Positions 34,890 to 47,319 of a stretch of 64,000 bases of DNA are shown here, in pieces; the first letter of the stretch is position 1, and the number at the start of each line of letters is the position of its first letter. The DNA is taken from NCBI GenBank assembly GCA_022605405.1, contig JABYQQ010000025.1, positions 1 through 64,000 of the forward strand, read 5' to 3'. The notes below the pieces were generated by a model. The model worked only from the letters and a program-made list of their open reading frames with translations, was not told the origin of the DNA and did no database searches. The position numbers were made by a program, and so were the translations under genes. The stretch is from Earliella scabrosa. Lineage: Eukaryota; Basidiomycota; Agaricomycetes; Polyporales; Polyporaceae.

Positions 34890-37800
34890 CTCACTCCCAG
34901 TCCGAAGGCGAGCACGTCTACAATATTGACGAGCCTTGCAAGGCACCAGACATACGCTCCCATCGCAAAGGGGGCATCATCACCACCGACAACATCCCGT
35001 CTTCGTCGCGTCGGACGTACCCCAGCCGCTCTCCAACTCTTCCACTCCTTGCTGTACCATCTCGGCTCTCCTGCCGCCGTCGTCCTTTCCTGTCCAGCCC
35101 CAATTGCCGTCTACTCTATGCTCAATCTTCCTGCCGTTGTTCGCGGACGACAATGTAACGGCACGTCCGCCGTCAAGCGACGATGCAGTCCATCCAAGCT
35201 CGTCGTCGCGTATCGCCCAACAATCAACCCCAACGCGACCTATCTCCGCGACCCGCACAATGCATACGCACCTAGACGTCGCGTTGGACGCGCGCATCGT
35301 CGGCGATAAGTCGCGCTTTGTCCGCAACGACTGTCGCCCCAACGCGATCCTCCGCCCCATCTTCTGCCAGTTGAAGCCCGCGGCAAGGCGGACGACGAGG
35401 AAGCGATCATGTATGCGCTGAGGGATCTGAGCCGACCGAAGAGATCGTGCTAGGCTGCGAGTGGGACGACGACAACTTCGTGCAATCTCGCCCATCGCTG
35501 ATCCGCAGCCCGTTCGAATCCCGGTACGTCCATCCTTGCCCTCCTCCTCCATCCCCCCATTCTCGTCCCCCTCCACAGTCTCTCGTGCTCAAGTGCTCAA
35601 GGCCTTCCTCCCAAGCAGGCCCCATCATATCCACCCCTTCCCCGCGTAGATGATCTCGATACCACGTGTGGGTGCGGCGCGAAGGCTCAAGATTGCGGCC
35701 TCACCCGCCTCGCCGAGTTCGTCGAGAGCCACACGCCTCGGGTGGGATGAGTGGGGTCGAGTTGGTCTCTCCTTCTCCGTCTGAGGCCGGACCGTCGTGT
35801 CTGCCTCCTGGAGCTCGGAAGGTGTCTTTACCGGAGGATCGTCACAGCGCGTCGAAGGGCAAGAACCAAGTCCCTTGTATGGCAAAGAGCGCCGAACGGC
35901 TGCGCGAGCACAAGCGGCAGCGCGACTCGGACATCGACATCGACGCGCACGGAAGGGATCGGAGAGCGTGAAGGGCGAGGTACTTCGGTGCGCCCATTGC
36001 TGTCTTTTCCCTACTCATATCCTGATAACTACAGTCAACTCGTGCAGCATGCCTCCCTCCGCCCCTCCCGCTGTCCCGCACGCCCCCTCTGGCATCCCTC
36101 CACACCCATGCCCACGCCCACCACTCGCCTATTTCCGCCTCCTCTTCTACCTCTTCGACATCCTCTGTCTCTTCAAGACCACGCGCAGCCGTCGACAGCT
36201 CCCCTCTCCCATTGGGTCCGTCTGCTTCCGCTCGTCGTTCCTCCGCCTGCCCCTCATTCCTCTACCCGCTCTTGCTCTGACTCTCAAGGCTCGTCAACCC
36301 CCCTGCGCCGTCCTCGCCTTGATCCAAGTCGAACGCACGCAAATCTCAGCTGCCGCCCGAGACTGTCGGCAAATCGTCGAAGACTTCATGGGCGAAGGCG
36401 AAAGCGACGGGCAAGGAGCGCGAGAAGGAGGAGCCGGCAAAGGAGGAGTCCGCGAAGGAGAAAGGCAAGGGCATGGGTCAGAGCAGGGCGAAGGAGAAGC
36501 CCAAGCCCGAGCCCGCGAATCATGCGGCCGCTCGTCCGCACACGCCGGCCATGGTGCAGGAGCAGCACGGGCTGCCCGTCCTGAAGCCATCGTTGCTGCG
36601 GTGCGATGACCCGATCAAGAGCAAGCGCATGAGGAAGGCCTAGTCCGGGTTCGAGTCGACGCGTTCTCCGGCCACGTTCGCTGCCTTTGTCACGGTCTCT
36701 TCGCCTTCCCTTCAGCGTCCACGCACCCGGGTCATTGTTCGCCTGCGCTTCCGCCTGATTTCCCGGGCGCGGGCGAGGATGTTCGCGCGGATAGTCATAC
36801 AGAACTCACAGCGTCGACCGAACACCGTACACGTCAAGCCACCACGCCCATCCCGCGAGTCCGGTGCCCTCCCCCGCCGAAATCCATACGATCATCAGAT
36901 CTCTTCTGCTTCCGATACTCGCCACTTTGACTGCCGTTACCACTCCACATGCGTGGCCGTGCTCTGCTTCCAGCTCGCACCCTCCTCCGCATGCCGACTC
37001 GACTGGATCGTGGTGCTTCGGACGCGGCTACTATCAGCCCGTCTCTGGCTGCAGTTTGTTCGAAGGCTCCTGCGACGACACCTTCCAGGTGGAACATACG
37101 ACAGTCGAGGACGACAGTCAAGTACGGCCCACCTCCCTTGGCTGCCGGAGCTTCACCGGTCCCCCGCTCGAGCCGCACGCTCGAATGCATCCATCCTCCA
37201 TCGACTTCCCGAATCCTCGACTTCCTCACGACTCCCAACCCGCTGTGGAGTCTTCGCCCGCTTCGATCCCAGCTCTCCCCCCGCCTCAGAGGTCCAGCCC
37301 AGACCCACGCCCGGACCCGGAGCATGCGACGGCCATCCCGGTGAAGGTCAAGCTGTCGTTCAAGGACGTCGTGGTGCGACAGGAACAATAGCGCGAGGGA
37401 AGCAAGAGGGAATTAACGGCCGGTGTGTCGCCAATCGAGTGGAGGTTTCGTGCACTACTAGGACCGGGAGCACGAGCACGAGCACGCGTCGGAGGATACG
37501 GAGGTGGATACAACGGACGGCGCGGCTCGGACTGATACGTCTCCTGGTGCGCATATCGGGACATCTGTGGTGTCGGAGCCGGAGGGCGCGAAGCACGACG
37601 CTTTCTCGTTTGCGAGCGCGATCGGCAAGGGATCTCCGCGCCAGCAGGGCAGGCGGCGGAGACAAATGTGGTCTCCGTGGATGTCAACTAGCGCAAGCGT
37701 ACTCCTCGGCCGCTGTCGAAAGCGAAGGGAAATGCTCGGCCACGGGTAATAGGTGACACGTCTGCCGGCCAGGTTCCCGTCCCCAGCGAGCCCGTCCGAG

Positions 37801-38610
37801 ACTCGATCTCGGTCCAAGATCGCCCACCTCCCACCAAGTCACGATTTCATACAAGAGAGAAGGCAGCGAACGCGCCGCTCAGCACACATCTTCACCATAT
37901 ACTTGCGCGGCAAAGCTCGAGTCCCCGATGGGTTCGTGCGGAATGGCCTCGTCGCTCCTCCTCCTGAATTCTTGCTACCGCCTCTGCATCCGCCAATCCC
38001 ACCATCGACACCCGCCCGAGTGAGCCACCACCCGCCACTCTCGCGCAGCGACACCCCAGGCGACGGCCCCGGGCCCGAGTCGCGTGCGTACCGCGCGGGG
38101 TGGAGTGACTGCAGTGGGGCGGCGACGAGCGGTGAGTGGGCGACATGCCACCTGGGTAGAACGAGCGGGGTTGCGCGTGTGCGAGTGTGAGTGCGAGCGC
38201 GGCGCGAACAGGGGTGGCTTTTACGGCGGATCTCCCCGTCCTCTTGGGTCTAGAGGGAGGAGAGCGGGAAGCATTTTGTGGACAACTTCGAAGGCGGAGG
38301 ATGTCGGAACATGGAGCTTTGGCCGTTGTAGAGGGAGCGGGGACGGGAGCGACGGCGTGGATCCCGTCACCGTTGATGGGGCGCGAGTGGGGTATGCAGG
38401 TGTGTTGAGTGTAGGTGCGTGTTGTGGACTGTCCGTGGGTGCTTGGTGCTTGGTCCATGGAGCTTGGGGGTTGGCAGAGATTGTCGCGCGATGAGTCTCT
38501 TGAATGTCTCGCGTGTTTTTATTCGCTATCGCATTGAACCTTCTGACGTCGTCCGTCGTATGTACGTACCAGTAGTAGTATGCTGGTTGTGTCAATCCAA
38601 GTCCTCTGAT
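34890..38610 (+). pseudogene. Broken copy of the Set3-like gene, PHD part missing
   Basis: Similarity to the intact gene starts inside its first exon (GAGCACGTC...GACGAGCC, compare ~24.69 kb), continues through the SET region (DVALDARIVGDKSRFVRNDC near 35.28 kb; GCEWDDDNFV near 35.46 kb), keeps the next intron (donor GTACGTCC at ~35.524, acceptor CAAGCAG at ~35.62), and then runs in pieces through the Lys-rich and SLKDVVVRQ boxes (~37.36 kb) to the 3' untranslated region at ~38.61 kb. The frame is broken many times, for example around 35.38-35.45 kb where a deletion shifts the FGIFALRDL block, and polyproline is mostly lost. Retained introns mean a DNA duplication, not a retrocopy. No translation product is expected. 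Confidence 0.85.
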
Positions 38611-39191
38611 CTTTTGGGATGTGACTTGAGGGCAGATGTCGAAGGCGCTCTACTAACCACATCGCCGGCGTCTGGGTCACAGCCTTGCGCGTTTATCGCT
38701 CTCGATCAAAGCCTCCGAACGGTGAGAACAACCTGCTCCTTGCCACCATCGACATTTCATCGTACGCACCGTGCGATTACTTCATACCCTCAGACTTCAC
38801 GTACCGTGTCACGATCATCCTCACACTACATCCACATTCGCACACATACCATCCTCACACCAACCGTCGACTGTCTTCAAATCCATCGCTCTCAAGTCCA
38901 TCTGCATCAGAACCATCGTTGCGTTGTCCTCCCAAGACCGCCCTCATCCTTTTAAGCCGGGACATAGCGCACTCGCATACAGCTCCTCCGCATAACCGTC
39001 TCGATCAACTCCTTATCCGACTCGCTGTCCACTTCCCCCGAAACCTTCGCGGCCTGCCGAACTCTCCTACCCCCTGTGAGGAGAGATCCGTCATCCTCGC
39101 CCGCCACTACTCCGCTTGTATACTCGCTTTCCGCTCACAAGCCTTCGTCATCCCCCGATTCCCTCACCATCGACGCGTACCATCTGTCCCC
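38611..39191. promoter_or_regulatory. Upstream region of F-box/WD gene A
   Basis: The frame of the downstream gene stays open back to 38685, but no ATG lies in it before 39192 and the sequence is His/Ser/Pro-rich without similarity to the paralogues. It is treated as promoter and leader. Confidence 0.4.
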
Positions 39192-41532
39192 ATGTCCCCT
39201 CCAATTCTGCCAGTCGAGGTACAGGAGTATATCATCGACCACAATCGTGACAGTGTACCAACACTCCGCATTTGTGTAATGGTGTCTCGCGCATGGCGCA
39301 ATCGTAGTCGACCGTACCTCCTTCAAAACGTTCGGGTTAGAAGTCGTCAAGTTCTGGAAGAGCTCAGAGCCGATCCATCGCTCTCTTTCCTTGTCCGGTC
39401 TGTCACCATAGGACCCAATTCAAAAATTCCATGGATCCCACTTGTGATTCAGCTTCCTCAGGCTACTCGCTTGACGCTCTCGGACCAAGAACTCAATGCT
39501 AGCCATCCTATCGTTCTGAACAGTCTCAGATGTTCGCACCGTGCGGTCAGCATCTTGCAGTTGTACGAAATGGTGCTCGGTACTCCGCGCGAATTTCTAC
39601 ACTTTCTTGCCGCGCTGCCATCTGTACGTCGCCTGACTTGCCAGCGAGTCGCATTCTCCAAAACGAAAACCTCAACGGCGGCTATCTCGCGTTACATCGA
39701 CCTGCAGTCGGAACGACTATTCATCGATAGTCTCACAGTGAGTATCAATGACACCTGCGAAGATTGCTGTGCTGATGACGTTGACATCAGATTGAGGAAC
39801 ACGTAGACTACGAGGTTGTCGACCTCTTGCTCCGAGTCACTCGACGCACTCTGCAAGAACTCATCATTTATCCTCAGTATTGTGAGTATATTTCGAATGA
39901 TCTCGACTTATAACGGCATCCCTGACAGCTCCACAGGGCGGCGCAGGACTACTACGCTTCGCTATAAAAATCTGCGCACAATAGAACTCCCGCTCAGATG
40001 TCCATTCAATATTGACACCTGGGATCTCATCAGCATGTTTCGGTCCCATAGCAATGTTGTAGGCCAGATACATGCTAGAACTCTTCAAGAGATCCGCCTC
40101 CGGTTTGAAGAGCCTATGGGTGACATAGCTACCCGATGGACCACAGAGACTCAAGTGGTGGAGATGGTTCAATCTCTCGAGTCCGCTATAATGTTGAAAA
40201 CCATCAATACGGTCACTATTATACTCCCACGCATAAAGTGCAACCGACAGAGCCACCTAGACGTCACCATTCCGAAGCTCTTTCCGGGGTTATATCAAGC
40301 CGGTATTTTATCTGTCCCTTCAACTTGTGGTGAGTTTCTGCTTTGATTGTAAACTCTATCAGGTCGGATAATGACATCTACAATAAGAACAACATCAGAA
40401 ACACGTTCATACCTACGGACATGATACACAAACGCTTATTGCACTCTCTCCCGATGGCATCTGGGCCGCAACATGGGATAATTCAGCCGTCATACTCTGG
40501 AACACCCAGCATGGTAGACCGGTACATGAGTGGAGTCATGAACCGTACTCAGAACCCGTGTTCTCACCCGACAGCCGGTATATCACTGGTCTTGGAGAAA
40601 ACTATGACATGCTGGTTTACCAAGTACACACCCCGGATGCACCGCCTATCAGACTCCCATTACCTGGACCACCTTTTGTCTCAAGCCGGATCGTATGGTC
40701 TCCCAGTGGAAGCGAGCTCCTGGTTCAGTGGGGCCAGGAGATTATCCTCTTTGACATTGCGACCGCCCAGAGGGTTTATCGCCGATTCCAGAAAAAGGAC
40801 GTAGGCCTATATCAACTACAGTCTTACTGCCTCCTACTGCACAATGGGATTGGGGTTATATGCGTCAATCACCGGTCGGCCAAGTACGGAGTATGGGAGC
40901 TCAAGAAAGGCAGGCTCCGAGTTCTCTTTAAATCATCATCTATACTACCACGTCAAGGGGTCAGAGCTGCGCCTCCCATCTGGTTCTTCTGTCGCAACTA
41001 CTGCATCCGAGCCCACGACATTCAAGAATCACGCATTTTCTACATCATCCATGATCTTGTCCTCGACAAACACGTTGCTCAACTGCGCTACCCAATGAAT
41101 TATCCTATTGCTGCAGTGTCCGTCTCTCCAAACGGGAATCAAATCCTCATTGCCTTCCATGACGGACGCGTGGAGGGTGTGGAGACATCTACTGGCCGGA
41201 TGCTCTTCTCTCATCGAAATCGTTACACAACCCATTCACGAGAATTTTACACCACCACAGAAGCTCCTTGGATAACCAGGTTTCCAGTGGAGAAGGCGGC
41301 ATTCTTGCCTGATGAAGGCTATGTCGCTCTGGCTTATGGCAGGACTGCAATCCGCAGCATCCCCGGGCCCTTGCGTCTCTGCCGGATTAGCGACGGAGTG
41401 TGCGTTGGTGTCTTCACCGAGCACCGGTCACCCGTCCACGATCTTGCATTTACGTCGGATGGGAAGACGATCTGTTATAGCACAGAGGATGGCAGTGTAT
41501 ATTTCCGCCCCATCGGACACCTCATCAACTAG
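39192..41532 (+). CDS. F-box/WD-repeat-like protein A
   Basis: Exons 39192-39737, 39791-39881, 39937-40329 and 40388-41532 give 2175 nt, 724 aa, with intron phases 0, 1, 1. The N-terminus is F-box-like: ILPVEVQEYIIDHNRDS, then CVMVSRAWRNRSRPYLLQNV. A helical/LRR-like middle follows (PQATRLTLSDQEL, AALPSVRRLTCQRV). From about residue 345 the protein is a beta-propeller of degenerate WD repeats, with paired strands such as TLIALSPDGIWAATWDNSAV, VFSPDSRYITGLGENYD and LAFTSDGKTICYSTEDGSVY, ending in FRPIGHLIN. Such proteins can serve as SCF substrate receptors; the target cannot be read from sequence. The last acceptor (AATAAG at 40380-40387) is chosen because it alone keeps the phase. This is the most divergent of three tandem paralogues. 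Confidence 0.85.
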
Positions 41533-41880
41533 TAGACTCACGATCGTAGTCCCCCACTATGCGCTCATCTCCGGTTCCCTTTCTGATTACTGTTTGTACA
41601 ACGCGTCCCATACCTCGAACACATGTACCACACAAACGTTGTCTCCACGCCTGATCGTATGCTCGAGTAACGCACGATGCGCAGCATTGTCAAGTAGATT
41701 GCAATGACGAAACAAGCTGCACGATCCTAGTCGAGAGACCGTCGGTCTTGCACACGGACCTTCGGAGGGACTCGTCAAGCCATGCGGGACCATCTGTCTC
41801 AAGCTCTAAGACACAGGTCAAACATGTAAGGGTCACCTCCTCCATCTCTATTGTCTATCATCAAGAGGTGCGCAGGGGCC
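41533..41880. other. 3' flank of F-box/WD gene A
   Basis: 348 bp with no gene. Unlike the flanks of paralogues B and C, no Set3-like remnant is visible here. Confidence 0.4.
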
Positions 41881-44480
41881 ACGACATGCTACTGCGAACG
41901 CGGCCAGACACATAGCGTACACTCATGGGTACCGCACTGGCGCGAGTATGTTTGAGCGAGTTGACCACGTCCCGTAAGCACTGCCCTTCCGGGTGTGGTC
42001 GAGAACGGCGCTGCAAGTGGATAGTTCACTTGACGGCTCTGGGCGGAGGGAGTCGGAGGTATGCTGCGCAAGCCTGTACGCCGAATCCATGTCGAGATTC
42101 TTGCTGGTACAGGACGTTGCACGATGGTATAACGACGGTAACCGTTACACGACATACGTGAAGCCCCAATAATGCGCGCTCTACGAGAGTCATCATTTAG
42201 AGCATGCACGAGAAATGGGGCGGACGGACATCTCACTTGCGACGAATGGAATGGTCTAGCTTCAAGTGTGCCCTGCAAGCGCTCCTATTCCCGCACGAAC
42301 GGCCGCTCACCGTCGCACGAGCATTGATCTTCGCTCTCGCGTTGCGTGCCAATCGCATGCGCACCGGCGAGATGACAGAGGAGAGTAGTCGCGGGGAGTG
42401 TACCAACGAGTCTGACTCGAATGAGAAGGAGGACAGAAGGTTTCGTCCGAGAGCGACGTTCCGACTGAGGCTCACATCGTGCTACCTCCGCAGAGCTGCG
42501 TCGCACAGGCGCGTCCCAGCACCGGAGAAGACATCTTGGGTCTCCGGATTATGCCGGATGGGTAGAGTGCGCGGAGAAGTGGTGTCGTCGCGCAACTTGG
42601 ACCCGAGCGTATGCTGAAAAGACGTGTGTATGCCGGCCCAGCGCTGCCTGGCGTGTTTGGCTTGAAGCGATGCTCGGGAAGAGCGTCGCACAAGGGTAAG
42701 CTGCCATGGAGTTCTACCACGCGGCAAAACAATGACGTAGGAGCGCTGCACTCGTGTCCGCGTGAGGGGACCAGTAGGCACAGGGCAAAGAGCTCGTTCG
42801 ACGTCGACGACTCGGAGCAAGCCCGGAGGCGCCCAGAGTGCAGGACCTTCGACGCGTATCCCTCGTTCGCCCCCTCCGAATGGTTGACAACTCCCAGATC
42901 GCTGCGTGCACCTCTCGCGCAGAAGCTTCACAAAGCGAAGGGCTTGAACCTGGGCGGCCGCCGCCGTCGTCTGAAAGGGCAAAGACTCGGAAGCTCCCAC
43001 TTGAGATTTGCGACAAGGAGCGGTCGGCTCTGGCCGTGCGAGGGCTCGTGGCTGCAGAAGGTCGTCACGTCGGGGGCATGGAGAGGGTCAGCATGCGCCA
43101 GAATACCGCGGCCCATTCGTGGTAGCCGTGTAGGATCGCGTCTGGAGGATCCCGCAGCTGTGCCGAATATACGGGAGGGCCAACGAACGAGACGATGTAT
43201 GCCTCATGTTCGAGATGTTCGAGGATTCCAGCGAGGGTGAGGAGCTGAAGTAGCCATCGGACGGGCCTGAATGAGAACGGACGCGCTGACGAGGAACGAG
43301 GAACGTGGTTCGGGTCGCACAAAGGGGGAGACTCGGATGAGTTCACTCACGAACCCGCGCCGCGCCGAGTGCTATCGACCCTAGGACGCGGAGACGAAAG
43401 ATGGGAGCCGTTATGGAGGGGGACATAGGTGACCGGCGCAGAGGGTACGCAGCAGCCGAGAGGAAGCACGACTTTGCATACTGAATCTTGAAGTCTGAGT
43501 GTGCTGTGAACCCTCGCGATCAGCCTCCGGACTCCGTGACTCCATCGGCCGAGGTTGTTCGAGCCTGACGATCTACAAGTGGGGAAAAGCCCGTGATCAG
43601 TGTCATCGTCCGCCCATCGAGGCATACAAAGTCACGTACGCGAATGAAGGATTGGATATCCGGCGCTCGACAGGTCTTGAGGAGGTTTCCCAGCGGCAGA
43701 GAGAAGTACGACCGGACGGCCGGCCAAGGGTGTGGCGCAGATGGAGTGACACAGACCGGGTCGTCGAGGGCTATGGATGCGCCAGGGGCGGAGCCCGACA
43801 GACAGAAGGGGTATCAGCGGTGGAGGAGAGTATGGGGGCGTACTGAGAGATGGAGAGACTCACGACATACTGCTCATCAGCGTTCAACTCCGAGGCGAGC
43901 CCAGCGCGCACTCCATAATAACCTGCCTAGCTCTCTGGGGTACGTAGAGTCGTGCCGGGTAAGTCTTGTTTCGAACCGGGAGCTAGCCTGGACCAGTGTT
44001 CGTTCGCGCAGCATGCCCGACTGGAGCTGCGTTTGTGGGATCGGTACGGATGGAGACCACGCTCGAGTTTTGTAGATAAAAGTGAAAAGCAAAAATGGTC
44101 GCCATGAGCATCTACGAACTTGGCGAGAGTCTCTTGACGGTGGGAGAAGGTTGGAGGGACTCAGTCTTGCGACTGACTGGATAAGGACCCTCGGGCACGA
44201 ACCAGCAGAGGAGCTTCACGCCCTCGAGGAGCGTCCAAAGCGAGGAGAGAAAGTTGCGAGGAGATGATCGAGCAGGAGAAGCTGAGCGGTGCGTGGAGGA
44301 CAAAGCGAGCCTGAGGTGATGAAAGACGGTAGAGAGGGCAGCAAGGGGCAGCACCGACAGCATGAAGGCGCCAGAGAGCGGGCCGGGCTCCGAGCGCGCG
44401 CGAAGACGATGCGCGAGCGGACGCGCTGTACATGTCCCTACGCTATCCACCGTCTCCTAACAGTCTCTCTCCTCTTTCAG
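41881..44480. other. Segment X, copy A (gene-free, repeated in each module)
   Basis: The segment opens with CCACGACATGCTACTGCGAACG and recurs after 50455 and 60398. Shared landmarks include a block near 42.18-42.27 kb (ACGAGAGTCATCA ... AGCTTCAAGTG), one near 43.35-43.45 kb (CACGAACCCGCGCC ... GGCGCAGAGGGTACGC), and one near 43.60-43.65 kb (AAAGTCACGTACGCGAATGAAGG). Patches read leftwards look like worn coding sequence (AYVTLYASMGGR near 43.63; LLEGVKLLCWFVPEG near 44.2), so X may be the relic of a gene divergent from Mpv17. I do not recognise its family and no intact frame remains. Confidence 0.55.
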
Positions 44481-44710
44481 CTTCCAGCTCGCAATTCTCC
44501 CTCGTCGCCGATGCCCGCGCCGTCAACACCTCAGACGCTTGACATACAGAAGTGCGCCCCAGGCTCTCGCTTCTCCCGCTTTCCTCCCGGGTTCAACTCC
44601 CGCCATCTCTCTCCTCTCTTCTCGCAACTGCCTAGGTTACGACGCGCCTTCAAGACCGAGCTTGAAGCTAGGCCTCTTTGAGAGCCGCCAGGGGCAGACA
44701 CAAGACCACG

Positions 44711-45765
44711 ATATTGAGCCTCCTGGACGCGTTCAAGTGACTGGTAAGTCGCACCACGGCTTTTCGATCGGTTCTGAAGAGTTATGGCGAGCATTAGACA
44801 GCACTCGCTTCGCGCATCCAGAGACGGCAGTTCAGCTAACCCAGCGCGGGACATCGCTTGGACTGTCAGTACTCCAGTGCTCGGGACGAGCGACGTACTC
44901 GCGTACTTGGCATTAGAGAAAAAAGGCCCGATCCATGACTTGCGTATGCATCTCCTCCGTCTCCCCAAGCCCCCAGCTTCGTGCATCACAAGGCTTTCCC
45001 TTTCTCTCCTGAACTAGCTGCCTGGCCACATGCGGTTGTTCTTGTTCTCATCGAGTTCATGCATACCGTGCGGCAAACCTTCTACGGCAGTAGGTATGTT
45101 CTTTGCTCGCTCGTCGTGGCCCCACCCCGATGAACGCGGACGAGACGCTTAAGGACCCTCTACTCCCAGACACGATGTTCAATTTCGGCTAACTCTTGGC
45201 CAAGTCGCTGCAACTTCTCCACCGGCTGCAGCTTCTTCTCGACGTGACCGACAAAGGCGGTCGTGCACAAGATCTCCCTCGACCGGTTCCTCTTCACCCA
45301 GGTACGTACAACGCCTCCAGCGGAACCTGTCTTCCAGACGCGTTTGTAGGCTACAGCTGACTCCTCGCTCGCACGTCTGCAGGTGTGGCGGCGTTCTGCT
45401 TCCGTTGCCTGACGTTGTTCGAGGACACGTCCGTGGACGATGCTAAGAAGCGGATGCAGAACGGGCACGCGCTTATGCTCATTTGCGACCGGTGCGTCTA
45501 GTATCGTTTGTCATTGTGCGAGCGGGTGAAGGCTGATGTGGTGATGAAATGCGCAGGGGCCTATTCATCCCGATGTTGCAGTACGTAGTCGTCTCTACCT
45601 CCAAATCCCGTCATCTGCTCTTCAATGAATGCTGACGTCGCTGCACAGATCCGTACCTGAGCTTCGTAAATGCGAGCACACAGCTCGAGATCCCGGCTGA
45701 GCACGCACACACGGCGGGGTCGGAGGAAGAGGAGGAACTTGAAACCACGACGATGTGCACATTCA
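44711..45765 (+). pseudogene. Decayed Mpv17 copy 1
   Basis: Each exon of the intact gene can be followed in order: the N-terminal codons at 44711-44737 with ATG changed to ATA, TSDVLAYLALEKKGPIHD near 44.89 kb, the MFNFG...LLAKSLQLLHRLQ block near 45.18 kb with an in-frame TAA at 45190-45192, TLFEDTSVDDAKKRM near 45.42, GLFIP near 45.56 and YLSFVNASTQLEIPAEHAH near 45.67 kb. The first donor reads GTGACT instead of GTGAGT. Introns are still present. Start loss, the stop codon and splice damage make it non-functional. Orientation is opposite to the intact gene at 17.4 kb. Confidence 0.88.
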
Positions 45766-46230
45766 ACGCCCCATGCCCTGCCATTGTCCTCGGTCTTCGA
45801 CATCGCTTCGACACGTCTTGTCGCGTGCGTACGACACGGCTTGGACGGTGAGGTGAGTCGTCCGGACTTTTCAGCAAGACTCTGGGCTGGGAATCTGTGG
45901 TGAAGGGACGGGTGTTCTCTCCGACACAATCCACTCCCGGTCGTCCCTACTGGCAGGAGGGAAACGCTCGAGGTACAATCACTTGGACGCTAGTCAGGTT
46001 AGACAAGCGAAGGACGGGACAAGGTATGACTCCGTTGCTTCGAGATGACCACTGCGTTGAATCCCCAGGCAGGACGTCCTGGGGCCGTGCGCGGCTCCGT
46101 CTAAACGTTTGTACGCAGAGGGACGCGGCCGATCGGGATGCATTGTCGTCGCTAGACGTAGCTGATAGGGGCAATGACAAGGAGAAGGTCAGTCGTGTCA
46201 CTGCGAGTATTCTGGTCTGTCTAAGCCACG
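45766..46230. other. Spacer between Mpv17 copy 1 and segment Y
   Basis: No gene. The first part (TTCAACGCCCCATGCCCTGCC, then GAGGTGAGTCGTCC) is shared with the equivalent place after Mpv17 copy 2 near 54.72-54.94 kb, so it belongs to the module. Confidence 0.45.
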
Positions 46231-46790
46231 ATTGAGGAACTTGCAGGAACCGTATTGGCCACAGCTTCTCAGGGTTCTCCGGTTCTCCGGTTCTCGCCAT
46301 CGCCATCTGTCATGGACGGTCGTGTACAAGGTTTACGAGGACGAATGCGGGCACGCTCTTGCCCATGAGCTCTACTCGTGAACAATATATGGGTCGGCGT
46401 GGTCATCGCCTACCCCCGCCATCGAACACTGTGGGCAACGACAACCCACGTACGAGCGCAGTTCTCCTGCCTGCCGTGCTTATCGTCGACGCCCTGGTGG
46501 GCTGTACGCTCGCTGCGCTCCGGGTATTGCCTCAGATTCGCGGATCTCTGTGCGACCTCGCCCCATGGTCCCACGAACTGCCAGCAGTCTGTGCGTTCAC
46601 TGCGGACGCGGGTGGCGAGAAGCCGTGTGGATGTTCACGCGAAGTCTTCGAGGCCGGTACACGGTCACAGCATCGCACGATGGGGGTAGGCATTTGGGCG
46701 TGCGGTCGGGAACCTCGATACAGCTGATTCGCTGCCGGAATACGCTTGTCGAGCAGGTGGTCAGGGACGGTCCTCCATAGAACCTTGCGT
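46231..46790 (+). other. Segment Y, copy A (decayed coding remnant)
   Basis: The frame RLRNLQEPYWPQLLRVLRF ... LSWTVVYKVYEDECGHALA runs for about 50 codons to a TGA at ~46380, which looks like true coding sequence. A hydrophobic stretch in another frame (VLLPAVLIVDALVGCTLAAL, ~46.46-46.52 kb) is shared with copy B near 55.56 kb and could have been a membrane segment. A 9-bp triplication (GGTTCTCC) lies at 46272-46294. I do not recognise the family; a multi-pass membrane protein is possible. Confidence 0.45.
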
Positions 46791-47319
46791 ACAATGCTAC
46801 GATGAGATGAGTATTTCTAGGAGGCGATACTCAGTACGCTATCTCGGTCCACTGCATGTCTTCTCCTCTAAACTGTAACGTCGTGTTCTGCATATTAGAG
46901 CTCAGTCAGTCGGGGACGCCACGTATGCGATGCGGGCGCGAGGGCTGTGTTCCTGATGCACGTACTGAACTTAGCGCGCCATCGCCGTGATGCTCGGCTT
47001 GCCTCCCTCTTCCCCTCTCTGACCAGCAACCCCCCGCGATACGTCTATCAGCCAGTGTACTTAGCTACGCGTCCGCCTACCATAGGGCCCGGCCCTCGAG
47101 GGCAATAAACGAGGAACCCAAAAAAAACTTAGCGCGACACGGAGATGACATGATATAGTGTCCACGTCAATGAGACTCAGATCACAAGATGTCACGGAGC
47201 ACGATGTACAGCGGGACCACATGCTCTAGAATTCTGCGGCGTCGGAACGTCACTCAAAAGTTCCTCAACTTGATGCTCTTCGGAAACTGTCCATTCCGCA
47301 CATCTCTCGTCTCCCCACC
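46791..47319. promoter_or_regulatory. Upstream region of F-box/WD gene B
   Basis: 529 bp without a gene, including an A-run near 47.12 kb. The last ~35 bp (CATCTCTCGTCTCCCCACC) match the sequence before gene C. Confidence 0.45.
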
